Positions 20,097 through 30,100 of a stretch of 64,000 nt of DNA are shown one piece after another. Below the pieces are notes generated by a model, which was not told the origin of the DNA, ran no database searches, and saw nothing but the letters and a program-made list of their open reading frames with translations. Where the stretch lies: assembly GCA_036268875.1 (NCBI GenBank), contig DATATI010000034.1, positions 151,875 through 215,874 on the forward strand, given 5' to 3'. Origin of the DNA: Polyangia bacterium. Lineage in GTDB: Bacteria; Myxococcota_A; Polyangia; Fen-1088. Each line of letters starts with the position of its first letter. Position 1 is the first letter of the stretch. The translations under genes and the position numbers were made by a program.

Positions 20097-20876
20097 CTAG
20101 GCCGCGTCCTTCGTTCCAACAGGACAGGTCAAGGCCATGAATCGATCACCGAACTCGCCCATTTTTACCATATGCGATTGAAGGCGTTTGGAATCTACTG
20201 CATCGGCGTCGAACCGACCAATCGCGCCAAATACCAACAAACAATCCTCCGCGAAATTGTGCTGGACGGAGCTGAACCTTCCGTTCAGCGGATCAAGAGT
20301 CAGCGGAAACGATTGCGTGTGCTTGGCATAGTACGCGAGCTTTTGCAGGTCGTCCTCAAACACGGGATACCCGTGAGGTACAAATTTGAGCTCGACAGCG
20401 GCGACAACCTTTCCCGCCTCGATAACAAGAATGTCCGGAATTGCACGAATTGCAGCCATTTCGAAACCAGCCTCGCAGAGAACGGTGCGATCAGGCACCG
20501 CATCCTGCAGGAATCTGAAGAAGAACGCCTGCATGGTTCGTTCTGAATTGATACGCCCGTTCCTATATTGGCCGCAGACCATCTCCCAGGATTCCCAGAT
20601 CGCATTCTTCATAGCAAAATACCCCCACGGTTTCGGAATCACGACCTCGAGGTAGGGAACGAGGCCATCACGTCCAAGAAACATACGGCGCAGATCGTCC
20701 GGTGCCGAACACTCTTCGCACCAACCGCAGTCCGGTCGACACGCCGAACATCCGATGAAGCCACAAGACGGACAAACGTAGAGGCAGTCGTCGTCCATCG
20801 AGATCGGCGAGCCGCAGGTCGAACATCCACTGTTCGCCGTCGAGATACTCCCAGTTGGGAAGTCACACCCTAGCAC
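20097..20876 (-). CDS. Zinc-ribbon protein with PD-(D/E)XK nuclease-like domain
   Basis: A 259-residue protein of unknown function. The first 60 residues carry CxxC pairs at 18/21, 35/38, 43/46 and 53/56, plus single Cys at 31 and 50, so two or more zinc ribbons are likely. Residues about 110-215 show the PD-(D/E)XK pattern: Glu112 on a helix, Pro147-Asp148, then Glu162-x-Lys164 in AAVELKF. This is the active-site set of restriction-type nucleases. The gene stands alone between decayed DNA and an empty stretch, and its base composition looks lower in GC than its neighbours, suggesting transfer. The GTG start at 20876 is a guess. Confidence 0.6.
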   Translation of the reverse strand: MLGCDFPTGSISTANSGCSTCGSPISMDDDCLYVCPSCGFIGCSACRPDCGWCEECSAPDDLRRMFLGRDGLVPYLEVVIPKPWGYFAMKNAIWESWEMVCGQYRNGRINSERTMQAFFFRFLQDAVPDRTVLCEAGFEMAAIRAIPDILVIEAGKVVAAVELKFVPHGYPVFEDDLQKLAYYAKHTQSFPLTLDPLNGRFSSVQHNFAEDCLLVFGAIGRFDADAVDSKRLQSHMVKMGEFGDRFMALTCPVGTKDAA

Positions 20877-21488
20877 GACCGTATTATGCCGGCGTCGGTC
20901 AAGCCCGGCAAGCGCCTAGCAGTACTGGAATTCGCCAGCGGCTGCAGCCCGTCCGCTGCAATTCCGGTTAGCCGGCGGGATCGACATTCCAGTGTCCGCG
21001 CTCCAACACTGATCTTGCCACACCGCCACACCCAGGACAGAGCGAGGCACCGCTCACTCCTTCTCTCGCGAGTAGACGCATGAGATACGGTGATTGTCGG
21101 TTCGAAAAGGGTGAACTTTTTGAATCCAAGCGCTTCCTAAACGTTCCGCAACTTCAACATCGAGACCGCTAGCCGCGACCGGATCACCCCCTCCATTCGT
21201 CGAGATCGCTTTTAACGTAAATACTCCACGCTGCGCGCGTAGGTTTGGAATGCACGCGGTCGCCAAGGAAACGATAGGAAAAGCCAGTCTTGGCCGTCGG
21301 GGTGAAAGCGGTTTTGTCGCCGCGACCATTGCTGCACTGGTCAAATAACAGGGGCGCGACGGTCTTGCCGATGACGGCAGCGCAGGCGCCGGCTGATCAG
21401 TGCAATCGAACCGGGCCGGATCCGCGGCGTTGTCAGTGCGTGAGATACTTGGCAGAGTCTGATCATTGGCGATGGCTTTCCTCTCCAC
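20877..21488. other. Gene-poor stretch
   Basis: About 610 bp with only short frames on either strand, none with a recognisable motif or ribosome binding site. It should hold the promoter of the histidine kinase gene at 21489, but no convincing box could be picked out. Confidence 0.4.
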
Positions 21489-22877
21489 ATGAACGCCCAC
21501 GTCCTCATCGCGGACGGAGACCAGGCGATGGCCGAGAACATCGCCGCGACAGTGCAAACACTGGGCGCCCACACCACCATCGTGGCCGATCGACAGAACG
21601 CCCTGGCCCGGGCCACAAAGACTCGGTTCGACGTCGCCCTGATCGACGTGACGCTGCCCGACGGCGACGGCGTCTCCTTGCTCGATCCGCTGCGCGCGCT
21701 GTCGGCGTCCACGCAGATGGTGCTCCTCTGCGGCAACCCCAGCCTGGAGGGGGCGATGGCCGCGCTGCGGGCCGGCGCCCTGGCCTACGTACACAAGCCA
21801 TTTTCGTCATCCGACCTGCTGGAGATCGTCCGCCGCGCTTGCGCCCAGGCGGCGCGATATCGGGAAGCAGAAAGTCTGCGCCTCGAGCTTGAGCTGTCCG
21901 AGCGCCGCTGGGAGCTGGTCGAATCGATGCCGTCATTCGCGTTGGCGCTGGACGAGATGGGGCGAATCACCACCTGGAATCGCCAGCTGGAGCAGGTGAC
22001 CGGCCTTTCTCGTGAAGAGATGTTGGGGACGCCGGGCGCTGCCCTGGTCGGCTACGGTGAAGCACCGCAGGCGCTGCCGGTGAAAGGGGGCGGCGAACGC
22101 CAGGTGCGCTGGCGCCACGCCGAAGTTCAGGGACGGAGCGGCGAGCCCATGATCTATGCCGTCGGTATCGACGTCACCGACGAGCAAGAGATGTTGCGCC
22201 GCACGGCGCGGGCCGAGCGCCTGGCCGCGGTCGGCACCATGGCCGCCGGGCTGGCGCACGAGGTTCGCAACCCGCTCAACTCGGCCTCGCTGCAACTCAC
22301 GTTGCTCGCGCGGAGCCTGACCGACGGGGAAGGCCCGGAGAGCACGCTGCCGATCACTCTCATCATCAAAAGCGAGATCGAGCGCCTGGAGAGGTTGGTG
22401 AGGGACTTCCTGGCGTTCGCCCAGCCAAGACCCATCGAACGGCACCCGGTCGACGTCCGCAAGCTCCTGACCGCCGTCGTGACGCTGATCCGTCCGGAAA
22501 CCGACGCTGCCAACGTGCGCGTGGACCAGGAACTGGATCCCTATCTGCCGCCCGTGATCGGAGACCCCGCCCGCTTGCGACAGGTGTTTTTGAATCTGAC
22601 CCGAAACGCCTCCGAGGCCATGCACGCCAAGGGTGGCGGCTTGCTGACCATCCGCACCCGCAGCGTCGATGCCGCCGTCGAGATCGACGTCGAGGACGAT
22701 GGCCCTGGATTCGCCGAGGATCTGCCGGTGTTCGACGCTTTCTTCACCACCAAGCCGCACGGCACGGGCCTTGGTCTATCGCTGGTTCACCGCATCGTCA
22801 CCGACCATGGAGGCGCGATTCGCGTCCAATCAGAGGCCGGTTGCACTTGCTTTACGCTCACCCTTCCGTGCGCCTAG
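21489..22877 (+). CDS. Soluble histidine kinase with N-terminal receiver and PAS domains
   Basis: A 462-residue cytoplasmic sensor kinase without membrane segments. Domain order: receiver (1-120, acidic Asp9/Asp11, phospho-acceptor Asp53 in LIDVTLPDG, Lys in YVHKPF), PAS (about 140-235, WNRQLEQVTGLSREE), HisKA with H-box GLAHEVRNPLN (His257), and HATPase with N box LTRNASEA, DDGPGF and GTGLGLSLVHRI. A receiver at the N-terminus means it can take phosphate from another kinase. It converges on the NtrC-type regulator gene with only 6 bp between stops, so the two are probably partners. Confidence 0.9.
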   Translation: MNAHVLIADGDQAMAENIAATVQTLGAHTTIVADRQNALARATKTRFDVALIDVTLPDGDGVSLLDPLRALSASTQMVLLCGNPSLEGAMAALRAGALAYVHKPFSSSDLLEIVRRACAQAARYREAESLRLELELSERRWELVESMPSFALALDEMGRITTWNRQLEQVTGLSREEMLGTPGAALVGYGEAPQALPVKGGGERQVRWRHAEVQGRSGEPMIYAVGIDVTDEQEMLRRTARAERLAAVGTMAAGLAHEVRNPLNSASLQLTLLARSLTDGEGPESTLPITLIIKSEIERLERLVRDFLAFAQPRPIERHPVDVRKLLTAVVTLIRPETDAANVRVDQELDPYLPPVIGDPARLRQVFLNLTRNASEAMHAKGGGLLTIRTRSVDAAVEIDVEDDGPGFAEDLPVFDAFFTTKPHGTGLGLSLVHRIVTDHGGAIRVQSEAGCTCFTLTLPCA

Positions 22878-22883
22878 CCTAGC

Positions 22884-24281
22884 CTAGCCTGACTCAGGAT
22901 CGCGGTCAGAGACGGATCGGCGGGCCGACTTCGGAGCACTTTGGTACTCCTGCAGCTTGTAATTGATCTTCCGGACACTGATGTTGAGGATGTCGGCGGC
23001 GGCGCCGGTCGCCCCGCCGGTCGACTCGAGGGTCTTGGTGATGGCGTAACGCTCGATCTCCTCCATGGTGGCGCCTGGGATCTCGACGGCGCGCCGGCTC
23101 CTGGCGGGGACCAGATTGGGAGGCAGATCGGCGAGCGTGATCTCCGGGCCGTTCGCCACGACCACGCCGCGCTCGACCACGTTCTCGAGCTCGCGCACGT
23201 TGCCCGGCCAGTGGTAGTTCGTCAGGAGTTCCAATGCGTCGGCGGAGAAACCACCGATCGCCTTGTCGTTCTCCGCGGTGTACTTGTGCAGGAAGTGGAC
23301 GGCCAGCAGCGGAACATCCGATGGCCGCTCACGCAGTGCGGGCATGACCAGGTTGATCACGTTCAACCGGTAGAAGAGGTCCTCCCTGAACTTGCCGGCG
23401 GCAACCATTTGCGTGAGGTTGCGATTGGTCGCTGCAATGACCCGGACATCGACGCTGATGGTCTCGCTGCCGCCCACCCGCTCGAACTCGCGCTCCTGCA
23501 AAAACCGCAGCAGCTTGACCTGCACCGCCGGCGAAATCTCGCCAATCTCGTCGAGGAACAGCGTCCCGCCGTCGGCCCGAAAGAAACGGCCTTCGCGCCG
23601 GGCCTGCGCGCCGGTGAAGGCTCCCCGCTCGTATCCGAAAAGCTCACTCTCCAGCAGCGACTCGGCCAGCGCCGCACAGTGCAGCTTGACGAAAGGCCCC
23701 TTGTTGCGCGGGCTCCGCTCGTGGATTGCGGCGGCGACCAGCTCCTTGCCGGTGCCAGACTCGCCGGTAATCAGGACGCTGGCGCGGGCGCGAGCGATCT
23801 GGGCGATGGTCTTGAACACCGCTTGCATCAGGACGGCATTGCCCACCAGATTCTCGAACGGATTGCGTTCCACCAAGCGCGCCCGCAACTGTTTGGTATC
23901 GGTGCGGATCCGGCGCTGCTCCATCTCGCGCTCCAGGACCGCCGACAGCTCGCCCATGTTGATGGGCTTGGTCAGGTAATCGCAGGCGCCGGCCCGCATG
24001 GCGCCGACCGCTGTCTCGACGACACCGTAGGCAGTCATGATGATGACGGCAGTCTCGGGGTCGTGCTCGCGCACCCGAGAGAGAAGCTCGATGCCGTTCA
24101 TCCCCGGCATCATGAGATCGGTCAGCACCACGTCGGGGGCAAACTCCTCCAGCTTGCCCAGAGCCTTGAATCCGTCGGCCGCGGACTCGACGGCATACCG
24201 TTCGCCGCGGAGCAGTTTGACCAGCGCGATGCGCGCATTGGCCTCATCGTCGGCGATCAAGACGCGTCCCCGGGTGTCCAA
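22884..24281 (-). CDS. NtrC-family sigma-54-dependent response regulator
   Basis: Receiver (phospho-acceptor in LTDLMMPG), AAA+ domain (Walker A GESGTGKE, the GAFTGA loop that contacts sigma-54, Walker B TLFLDEIGE, RNLTQMV and a WPGNVRELENV motif) and a C-terminal Fis-type helix-turn-helix. I place the start at the TTG at 24281, preceded by GGAAGGAG, which puts the receiver at once (465 residues); an ATG at 24413 would add 44 unlike residues. It lies downstream of the GH114, glmS and deacetylase genes on the same strand, and sigma-54-like elements lie upstream of that locus. Confidence 0.92.
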   Translation of the reverse strand: MDTRGRVLIADDEANARIALVKLLRGERYAVESAADGFKALGKLEEFAPDVVLTDLMMPGMNGIELLSRVREHDPETAVIIMTAYGVVETAVGAMRAGACDYLTKPINMGELSAVLEREMEQRRIRTDTKQLRARLVERNPFENLVGNAVLMQAVFKTIAQIARARASVLITGESGTGKELVAAAIHERSPRNKGPFVKLHCAALAESLLESELFGYERGAFTGAQARREGRFFRADGGTLFLDEIGEISPAVQVKLLRFLQEREFERVGGSETISVDVRVIAATNRNLTQMVAAGKFREDLFYRLNVINLVMPALRERPSDVPLLAVHFLHKYTAENDKAIGGFSADALELLTNYHWPGNVRELENVVERGVVVANGPEITLADLPPNLVPARSRRAVEIPGATMEEIERYAITKTLESTGGATGAAADILNISVRKINYKLQEYQSAPKSARRSVSDRDPESG

Positions 24282-24306
24282 GCTCTCCTTCCAGCTTGGC
24301 TTGTCT

Positions 24307-24320
24307 GCAAGGATTGCACC
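24307..24320 (-). promoter_or_regulatory. Weak sigma-54-like element before the NtrC-type regulator gene
   Basis: On the minus strand the text reads GGTGCAATCCTTGC, with GG and GC ten bases apart and a perfect TTGC at -12, but GGTGC rather than GGCAC at -24. Transcription would begin near 24295, 14 nt before the TTG. It may allow autoregulation; chance occurrence is possible. Confidence 0.3.
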
Positions 24321-24474
24321 CAGCTCGCACCCCTCAAATCCGGCTGATAACTTCAATGATTCCGCCTTTGGTAACCCGAAGAGACGCCCCGATCTGCGCG
24401 GCGAAACAACCATTGTTGTCCCCCAAGCAACAGGTCGGTCGGGCTTGGCCCCTGATGGCCGCCGCCAGCGGCGC

Positions 24475-25257
24475 TCATGGGCAGGCCTGTCGCTTGGCGC
24501 CGAGGTTGCGGTCCTTGATCAGCGTACTGAACCGCAGTCTCTTGGCGCGCGGGCAGATCACCGCGGCAGCGGGCAAGACATACTCGACGTTGAACACCGC
24601 TTTGCCGGCAGCAATGAAGGGCAAGAGGCGGTCGCACTCGTTTTCGGCGAAACACTCTTCGTTCAAGGCCCAGTCGAACACGCCGACCAGCGATGGGATC
24701 TGATCGAGGTCGTTCTTCAAACCGACCGACAGGCCGCGGGCGTGAGCGTGATTGGCCAGCAGCAGGTTGTAACGAAGCTGGTCGGCGGCGGTCAGCGGAA
24801 ATCCCGTGTCGTTGCTGTACCCATCGACGTTGTCCAACTCGATTCCGTCAAAGCCCTTGGCCCGACACAGATCCATCCGTGCGTCCATGATCGATGCCAG
24901 CTGTTCCATCTGTCGAATGTCCAGCCAGCTTTCCCCGGGCCAACCCACCAGCGGTTTTCCCTTCAAGGCCGCGGGGAAGCGCGGGGCGTCCGGCCGCCAG
25001 TTCTCGAACGAACCAGCGTTGACGTAACAGACGGCGATTCGTCCCCGCTGGTGCAGCGCCGCCACGGTGGTCGCCGGCACGTCGAACAGATCGACGTCGA
25101 ACATGACGGCGTCAACAGTGAGATCGATGGTGCCGCTCAGCTGCCATTGCCAGGACAGACCCGGCGCCGGCTTCCAGCCGGCCACCGGTTCGGCCGCCTG
25201 GGCAACCAGCGCGGCCGAAAAGAGCCCCAGACCAAACCCAACCGATCGTCGTTGCAC
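24475..25257 (-). CDS. GH114-type endo-alpha-1,4-polygalactosaminidase
   Basis: A 260-residue exported glycoside hydrolase. A signal peptide (1-21, ending AQA) is followed by a single (beta/alpha)8-type domain with family hallmarks: WQWQLSGTID, VMFDVDLFD, ICYVNAGS-like AVCYVNAGSFENWRPDA, GWPGESWLDIR, KGFDGIELDNVDGY and FDWALNEECF. Family GH114 cuts galactosamine-rich polymers, which is what Pel is; in Pseudomonas this activity is the N-terminal half of PelA. Here it is a separate gene, 12 bp after glmS. Confidence 0.88.
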   Translation of the reverse strand: MQRRSVGFGLGLFSAALVAQAAEPVAGWKPAPGLSWQWQLSGTIDLTVDAVMFDVDLFDVPATTVAALHQRGRIAVCYVNAGSFENWRPDAPRFPAALKGKPLVGWPGESWLDIRQMEQLASIMDARMDLCRAKGFDGIELDNVDGYSNDTGFPLTAADQLRYNLLLANHAHARGLSVGLKNDLDQIPSLVGVFDWALNEECFAENECDRLLPFIAAGKAVFNVEYVLPAAAVICPRAKRLRFSTLIKDRNLGAKRQACP

Positions 25258-25269
25258 GATTGCCGATCC

Positions 25270-27108
25270 TCACTCGACGGTCACGCTCTTGGCCAGGTTG
25301 CGTGGCTGGTCGACGTCGTTGCCGCGCGCCACCGCCACCGCATAGCTCAAGAGCTGCAGCGGTAAAACCGTGAGGAGCGGCTGCAGCAGGGGCGGCGCCT
25401 CCGGGATCCACAGCACGTGCTGGCACTGCTCTTCGATCTGGCGATCGCCGACGGTGGCGACGGCGATGATCGCCGCCTGGCGCGCGCGCACCTCGGCCAG
25501 GTTCGACAGCACCTTCTCGTAGCTTGGACCCTGGGGCGCGATCACCACCACCGGCAAGCCGTCGTCGATGAGGGCGATCGGCCCGTGCTTCATCTCGCCG
25601 GCGGGATAGCCCTCGGCGTGAATGTACGAGATCTCTTTCAGCTTCAACGCGCCTTCCAGGGCGATGGGATAGTTGGTCCCGCGCCCCAGAAAAAGCACGT
25701 CGCGAACGCCGGCAAATCGACCGGTGAGCTGCTCCAGGTCCGCCAGCCCAGCCAGCGCTGCTTCCATGTCGGTGGCGATGCGGGCTAGCCCCGTGGCCAG
25801 GGCGCGTGCCCTGTTCACGCCGCTGCCGCCGCGACCCCACCGGCTGGTGCGCCGGCCCATGTGTACGGCCACCAGCGCCAGCGCCGCCAGCTGCGAGGTG
25901 AACGCCTTGGTCGAGGCCACGCCGATCTCCAGGCCCGCGCGCGTGTACAGCGCGCCGTCGGAGGCGCGAGGAATGGCCGACCCGACCACGTTCGAGATGG
26001 CCAGCACCCGCGCGCCTTGAGCGCGCGCCTCTTTGACGGCCGCCAGGGTGTCGGCGGTCTCGCCGCTTTGACTGATGGCGATCACCAGATCGCTCGGCTC
26101 CAGCACGGACTCGCGGTAGCGAAACTCGCTGGCCACGTCCACTTCGCAGGGAATGCGCGCGGTCGATTCGATCATGAACTTGCCGACCAGCCCGGCGTGG
26201 TACGAGGTGCCGCAAGCGAGCAGCACCACGCGCCGCACCTGCTTCGGATCGATGACGAAACCGTCCAGGTCAGCGTCGCCTTGCTCGACCAGCAGCCGCC
26301 CACGCAAAGTGTCCGCCACCGCCCGCGGCTGCTCGTCGATCTCTTTGCGCATGAAGTGCGGATAGCCGCCTTTTTCGGCCTGGGCGGCGTCCCAGACGAC
26401 GGTCTCCGGGGCTCGCGTGATGGGGGCGCCGTCGAGCGACGACAACCGAACACCGGTGCGCGTCAGCTCGGCGATCTCGCCGTCCTCCAGGAACATCACT
26501 TGGCGCGTGTGCTCGATGAGCGCGGGGACGTCGGAGGCGATGAACATCTCACCGTCGCCCAGCCCCACCACCAGCGGCGACGCCTTCTTCGCCGCGACGA
26601 CGCACTGTTTGTCGTCGTCCGAAAGCACCACCAGCGCATACGTACCGCGCAAGAGGGCCAGCGCCCGGCGCACCGCCTCGACCAAGTTGGGAGCACCGCC
26701 GGCCAGCGCCTCGTCGACCAGGTGGGCGACGATCTCGGTGTCGGTCTGCGACAAGAAATGCCGGCCGGCGTTTTCCAGGCGGCGGCGCAGCTCGATGTGG
26801 TTTTCGATGATGCCGTTGTGCACGACGGAGATGGGCCCGACCTTGTGCGGGTGGGCGTTCTCGACGGAAGGACGGCCGTGGGTCGCCCACCGCGTGTGGC
26901 CGATTCCCATGTTGCCGTGCAGTCCGTGCGCCGCCACCCGCACTTCCAAGTTGGCCAGCTTGCCCCGGCAGCGCACCACCTCGGCCGGACCGCCGTTGGC
27001 CACCGCGACACCCGCCGAATCATAGCCCCGGTACTCGAGGTGGCGGAGACCACTGATCAGGATCGGCGCCGCCTCACGATCGCCCACGTAGCCGACGATG
27101 CCGCACAC
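25270..27108 (-). CDS. glmS: Glutamine-fructose-6-phosphate aminotransferase (isomerizing)
   Basis: Makes glucosamine-6-phosphate from fructose-6-phosphate and glutamine, the entry to UDP-GlcNAc and so to UDP-GalNAc. The 612 residues comprise an N-terminal glutaminase (CGIVGYVG with Cys as residue 2 and nucleophile), two SIS sugar-binding domains (GTSYHAGLVGKF, SQSGETADT) and the terminal LAKSVTVE. The GTG at 27108 is the only start that exposes Cys after Met removal, and AAGGAG lies 9 nt upstream. It begins 2 bp after the deacetylase stop, so it is in an operon with the polysaccharide genes. Confidence 0.95.
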   Translation of the reverse strand: MCGIVGYVGDREAAPILISGLRHLEYRGYDSAGVAVANGGPAEVVRCRGKLANLEVRVAAHGLHGNMGIGHTRWATHGRPSVENAHPHKVGPISVVHNGIIENHIELRRRLENAGRHFLSQTDTEIVAHLVDEALAGGAPNLVEAVRRALALLRGTYALVVLSDDDKQCVVAAKKASPLVVGLGDGEMFIASDVPALIEHTRQVMFLEDGEIAELTRTGVRLSSLDGAPITRAPETVVWDAAQAEKGGYPHFMRKEIDEQPRAVADTLRGRLLVEQGDADLDGFVIDPKQVRRVVLLACGTSYHAGLVGKFMIESTARIPCEVDVASEFRYRESVLEPSDLVIAISQSGETADTLAAVKEARAQGARVLAISNVVGSAIPRASDGALYTRAGLEIGVASTKAFTSQLAALALVAVHMGRRTSRWGRGGSGVNRARALATGLARIATDMEAALAGLADLEQLTGRFAGVRDVLFLGRGTNYPIALEGALKLKEISYIHAEGYPAGEMKHGPIALIDDGLPVVVIAPQGPSYEKVLSNLAEVRARQAAIIAVATVGDRQIEEQCQHVLWIPEAPPLLQPLLTVLPLQLLSYAVAVARGNDVDQPRNLAKSVTVE

Positions 27109-27110
27109 GT

Positions 27111-30100
27111 TCAGAATCTCCTTCCACGCGAACCCCGACCACGAATCACCAGCCACGCGCCCAGGGCCAGCGCCAGGCCCAGCCCGAACGGTTGCGGCGC
27201 CTCACCAGCGACGGTGCAGCCGCTGCCGGAGGCGACCTTCGTCGGGCCGACCGTGCCTGGCGTCGCCGATACGTCGGCCGCGCCGGTATCAGGAGAGGCT
27301 CCGCTGTCGGGGCGGGCGCCGATGGTTCCGGAGCCGCCCATGCCGCCCACACCAAAGGGGATGCCACTGTTCCCGCCCGAGCCGTCGCCCGGCACCGTCC
27401 CGGGAAGTCCGCCCGTTCCACCGGTCGCGCCGCCCGAGCCAGAGGCCATCTGACCGCCTGAGCCGCTCGCGCCACCTGAGCCCATTGCCCCGCCCGAGCC
27501 CATGGCGGGTGCACCGCCTGAGCCAGAAACTGGTGCGCCGCCGCTGCCGCTGGCGCCGCCCGTACCTGCGCCCGGATCACCACCCGCGTTTCCACCGGAG
27601 CCGGCCGCCACTGCGCCACCGCTGCCCGTCGCGCCGCCGGAGCCCATCACCACCGCCGGTGCGCCACCGCTGCCCGTCGCGCCGCCGGAACCCATCACCA
27701 CCACCGGTGCGCCGCCGCTGCCGATCGCGCCACCGGTGCCGTCAACCATGGCGCCACCAGTGCCCGTCGCGCCGCCGGAACCCATCACCACCACCGGTGC
27801 GCCGCCGCTGCCGATCGCGCCGCCGATGCCGCCTGCACCGATCGGGATGCCACTGTTCGCGCCCGCGCCGTCACCCGGCACCGTCGTGGGCCCCCCTCCC
27901 GTTCCACCGGTCGCGTCGCCTGAGCCGGGCGCCATCTGACCACCGGTGCCGACGGCGCCGCCGGTGCCTTCTGCCTCCGCGCCGCCAGTGCCCGTCGCGC
28001 CGCCGGAACCCATCACCGGTGCGCCACCGCTGCCGACGGCTCCGCCGGTGCCTTCGACGATCGCGCCGCCGCTGCCCGTCGCGCCGCCCGAGCCGCCAAC
28101 ATCGGCGCCTGCATCGGTTCCACCGGCATCAACCGCGGCTGCGCCTCCGGTCCCGGCGTCGGGCGCGCCCGCATCAGCCATCGCGCCTCCGGTTCCCGCG
28201 TCGCTGCCACCGGCGCCGCCGCTGCCGTCGTTGCAGCCAACCAGCGAGAACGTCGCGTCTTGTCCGGCCGCCAGCGGAACGTACGAGATACGACGACCGG
28301 CGTAGGTCTCCGCCGTGGGGGTGCACAACCCCGTCACCGGGACCGTGACGGCGGCCGTGGCGTGGACGGTGATCGTCGATCCCGGTCCGATCGATGCGGT
28401 CACACCAGCGGCGTTGAACTGCATGCGATCGGTAATGTGGCCGCCGATCTGTTCCATGGTGGGGCTCATGATCGGCAGTCGCGACAGCGCCCCGAACTTG
28501 GTGAACGCGCTGTCGTGCAAGTCGGACAGCAAGCTGTGGCCACCGCTGTAACTGCGGGTGTTGGCCTGGTGAAACATCCACGGGTCGTTCTCGCCGCGGA
28601 GCAAATAGGTCAAAAGCAGATCGCTCTCGAAGTCCTGGATCTCCGCGACGGTGAGGTCGCGGCCCCAGTACGCGTGGTAAAGCGCGTTGTACTCGTTCGC
28701 CCATTCATCCGGCGTCGAGACGTTGTAAAAAAGGTTGGTGGGCCGGCGCGGGATGATCAATATGTCCGGCTGCAGCGGATTCCAGAGCCCGGCCTTGGGC
28801 GTCGGGTTGTTGTAGCCGGCCACCGACGTGTCCCCGACGAGAAAGCGAATGCCGGCGTCGTGCGCGGCGAGCATGGCCGCCGGGTTGGTCAACCCGGAAA
28901 CCCCCGGGGTGACGATGTTGCGAAGATCGAACGGTTCAAGGCCCAGCTTGGCGATCAGTTTGTCGTTGCGCACGAACTCGTTCAGCGCCTGGGAGTAGCT
29001 GCCGGCCCACAGGTCACCTGGATCTGGCGGCGGCGTCGAATCGAGATAGGCGTGATCCCAGGTGTGGCTGATCCATTTGAACGCCGGGCCCAGCACCTGC
29101 GCGCGCGCCGTCAGCGGATCGCCGGGGATCTCGGCCGAACCTTGCCCGTTGAGCGCCCAATCGACGCGAAAGTCCGGGGTCGACGGATGCGAGCGCACCG
29201 TCTCTTGCCAGTCGCTGACGTTCTGCATGTCGTCCGCCGAAATTCGATAGCCGGCGGGATCGCCGAGGTAAGTCTCCGTCGACAGAAACAGGTCGTCGAT
29301 CTGGGTGTCGTCATAGATGTGCCGTTCGCCGACGTAGACGCCGCGGGTCACCCAGGTCACGACGTCGGGCAGCAGCGCCAGCGAGTGCACGAGGCTGGGG
29401 CTCTGCGCGAAGGTGAGGACCAGGGTCTCGCGGTTGGCGCCGTGCTCGCGAATGGCGGCCAAGATGTTTCCGTTGGCGTCAACCAGCAGCGGCTCCGTCG
29501 CCGCGTCGGTGGCGACGGCCGGGTAGGCCCAGGCCTGCTTGATGGTCACGCCGGCGTCGCAGTTGAGTTCGCTGAACACCTGGACGCCCAGCGGGGTGCA
29601 GCTGGCGGGCAGCGGCGTCATCGACGTGTCGATCCCGGCGAGCGGCGTTATCCCGTAGGCCGTCGCTTCGGGATAGGTGTAAAGCGCCGCGCGCCGGACG
29701 ACAAAGCGTGTCTCGTAGTCGGACAGCACCGTCCATTCATCGACGGAGAAGGCGCTGGTGGTGTTCGATGCCAGGTTCCCGAGGTCGAGGATCACGCCGT
29801 AATAAAGTCCGTGGCTGCCGGTGGCCAGGCGGTCGGCGGTCAGCGGCGGCTCGGTGGCGGCGTTGAAGACGTCGAACGGCGTTCCGAGGTATTGCAAGTT
29901 CTCGACGATCGCCAGATACGCCGGGTCGGTGCCATCGGCCGTGATCACCAAGAGGCGGGCATCAACGCTGGTCGCTTCGCCCGTGGTCGGCGCTGGCGCA
30001 GGCGTGGGGTCAATCGTCAGCATCGATTGCTGTTGGCGGGTCTGATAGGCGGTCGGCGCCAGCGGGCCGCGCGCCAGTTCGTGGCCAGTCGGTGCGATGC

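Noticed and set aside
22941-24347. A 468-residue plus-strand frame
   Set aside because: Shadow of the NtrC-type regulator.
27330-28220. Repeated GCC-rich units considered as a CRISPR array
   Set aside because: Units have no constant repeat-spacer size and are in frame with the Gly/Ser linker of a surface protein. No cas genes are present.
27502-28305. Plus-strand Pro/Ala-rich frames
   Set aside because: They are the reverse reading of Gly-rich linker codons on the minus strand.
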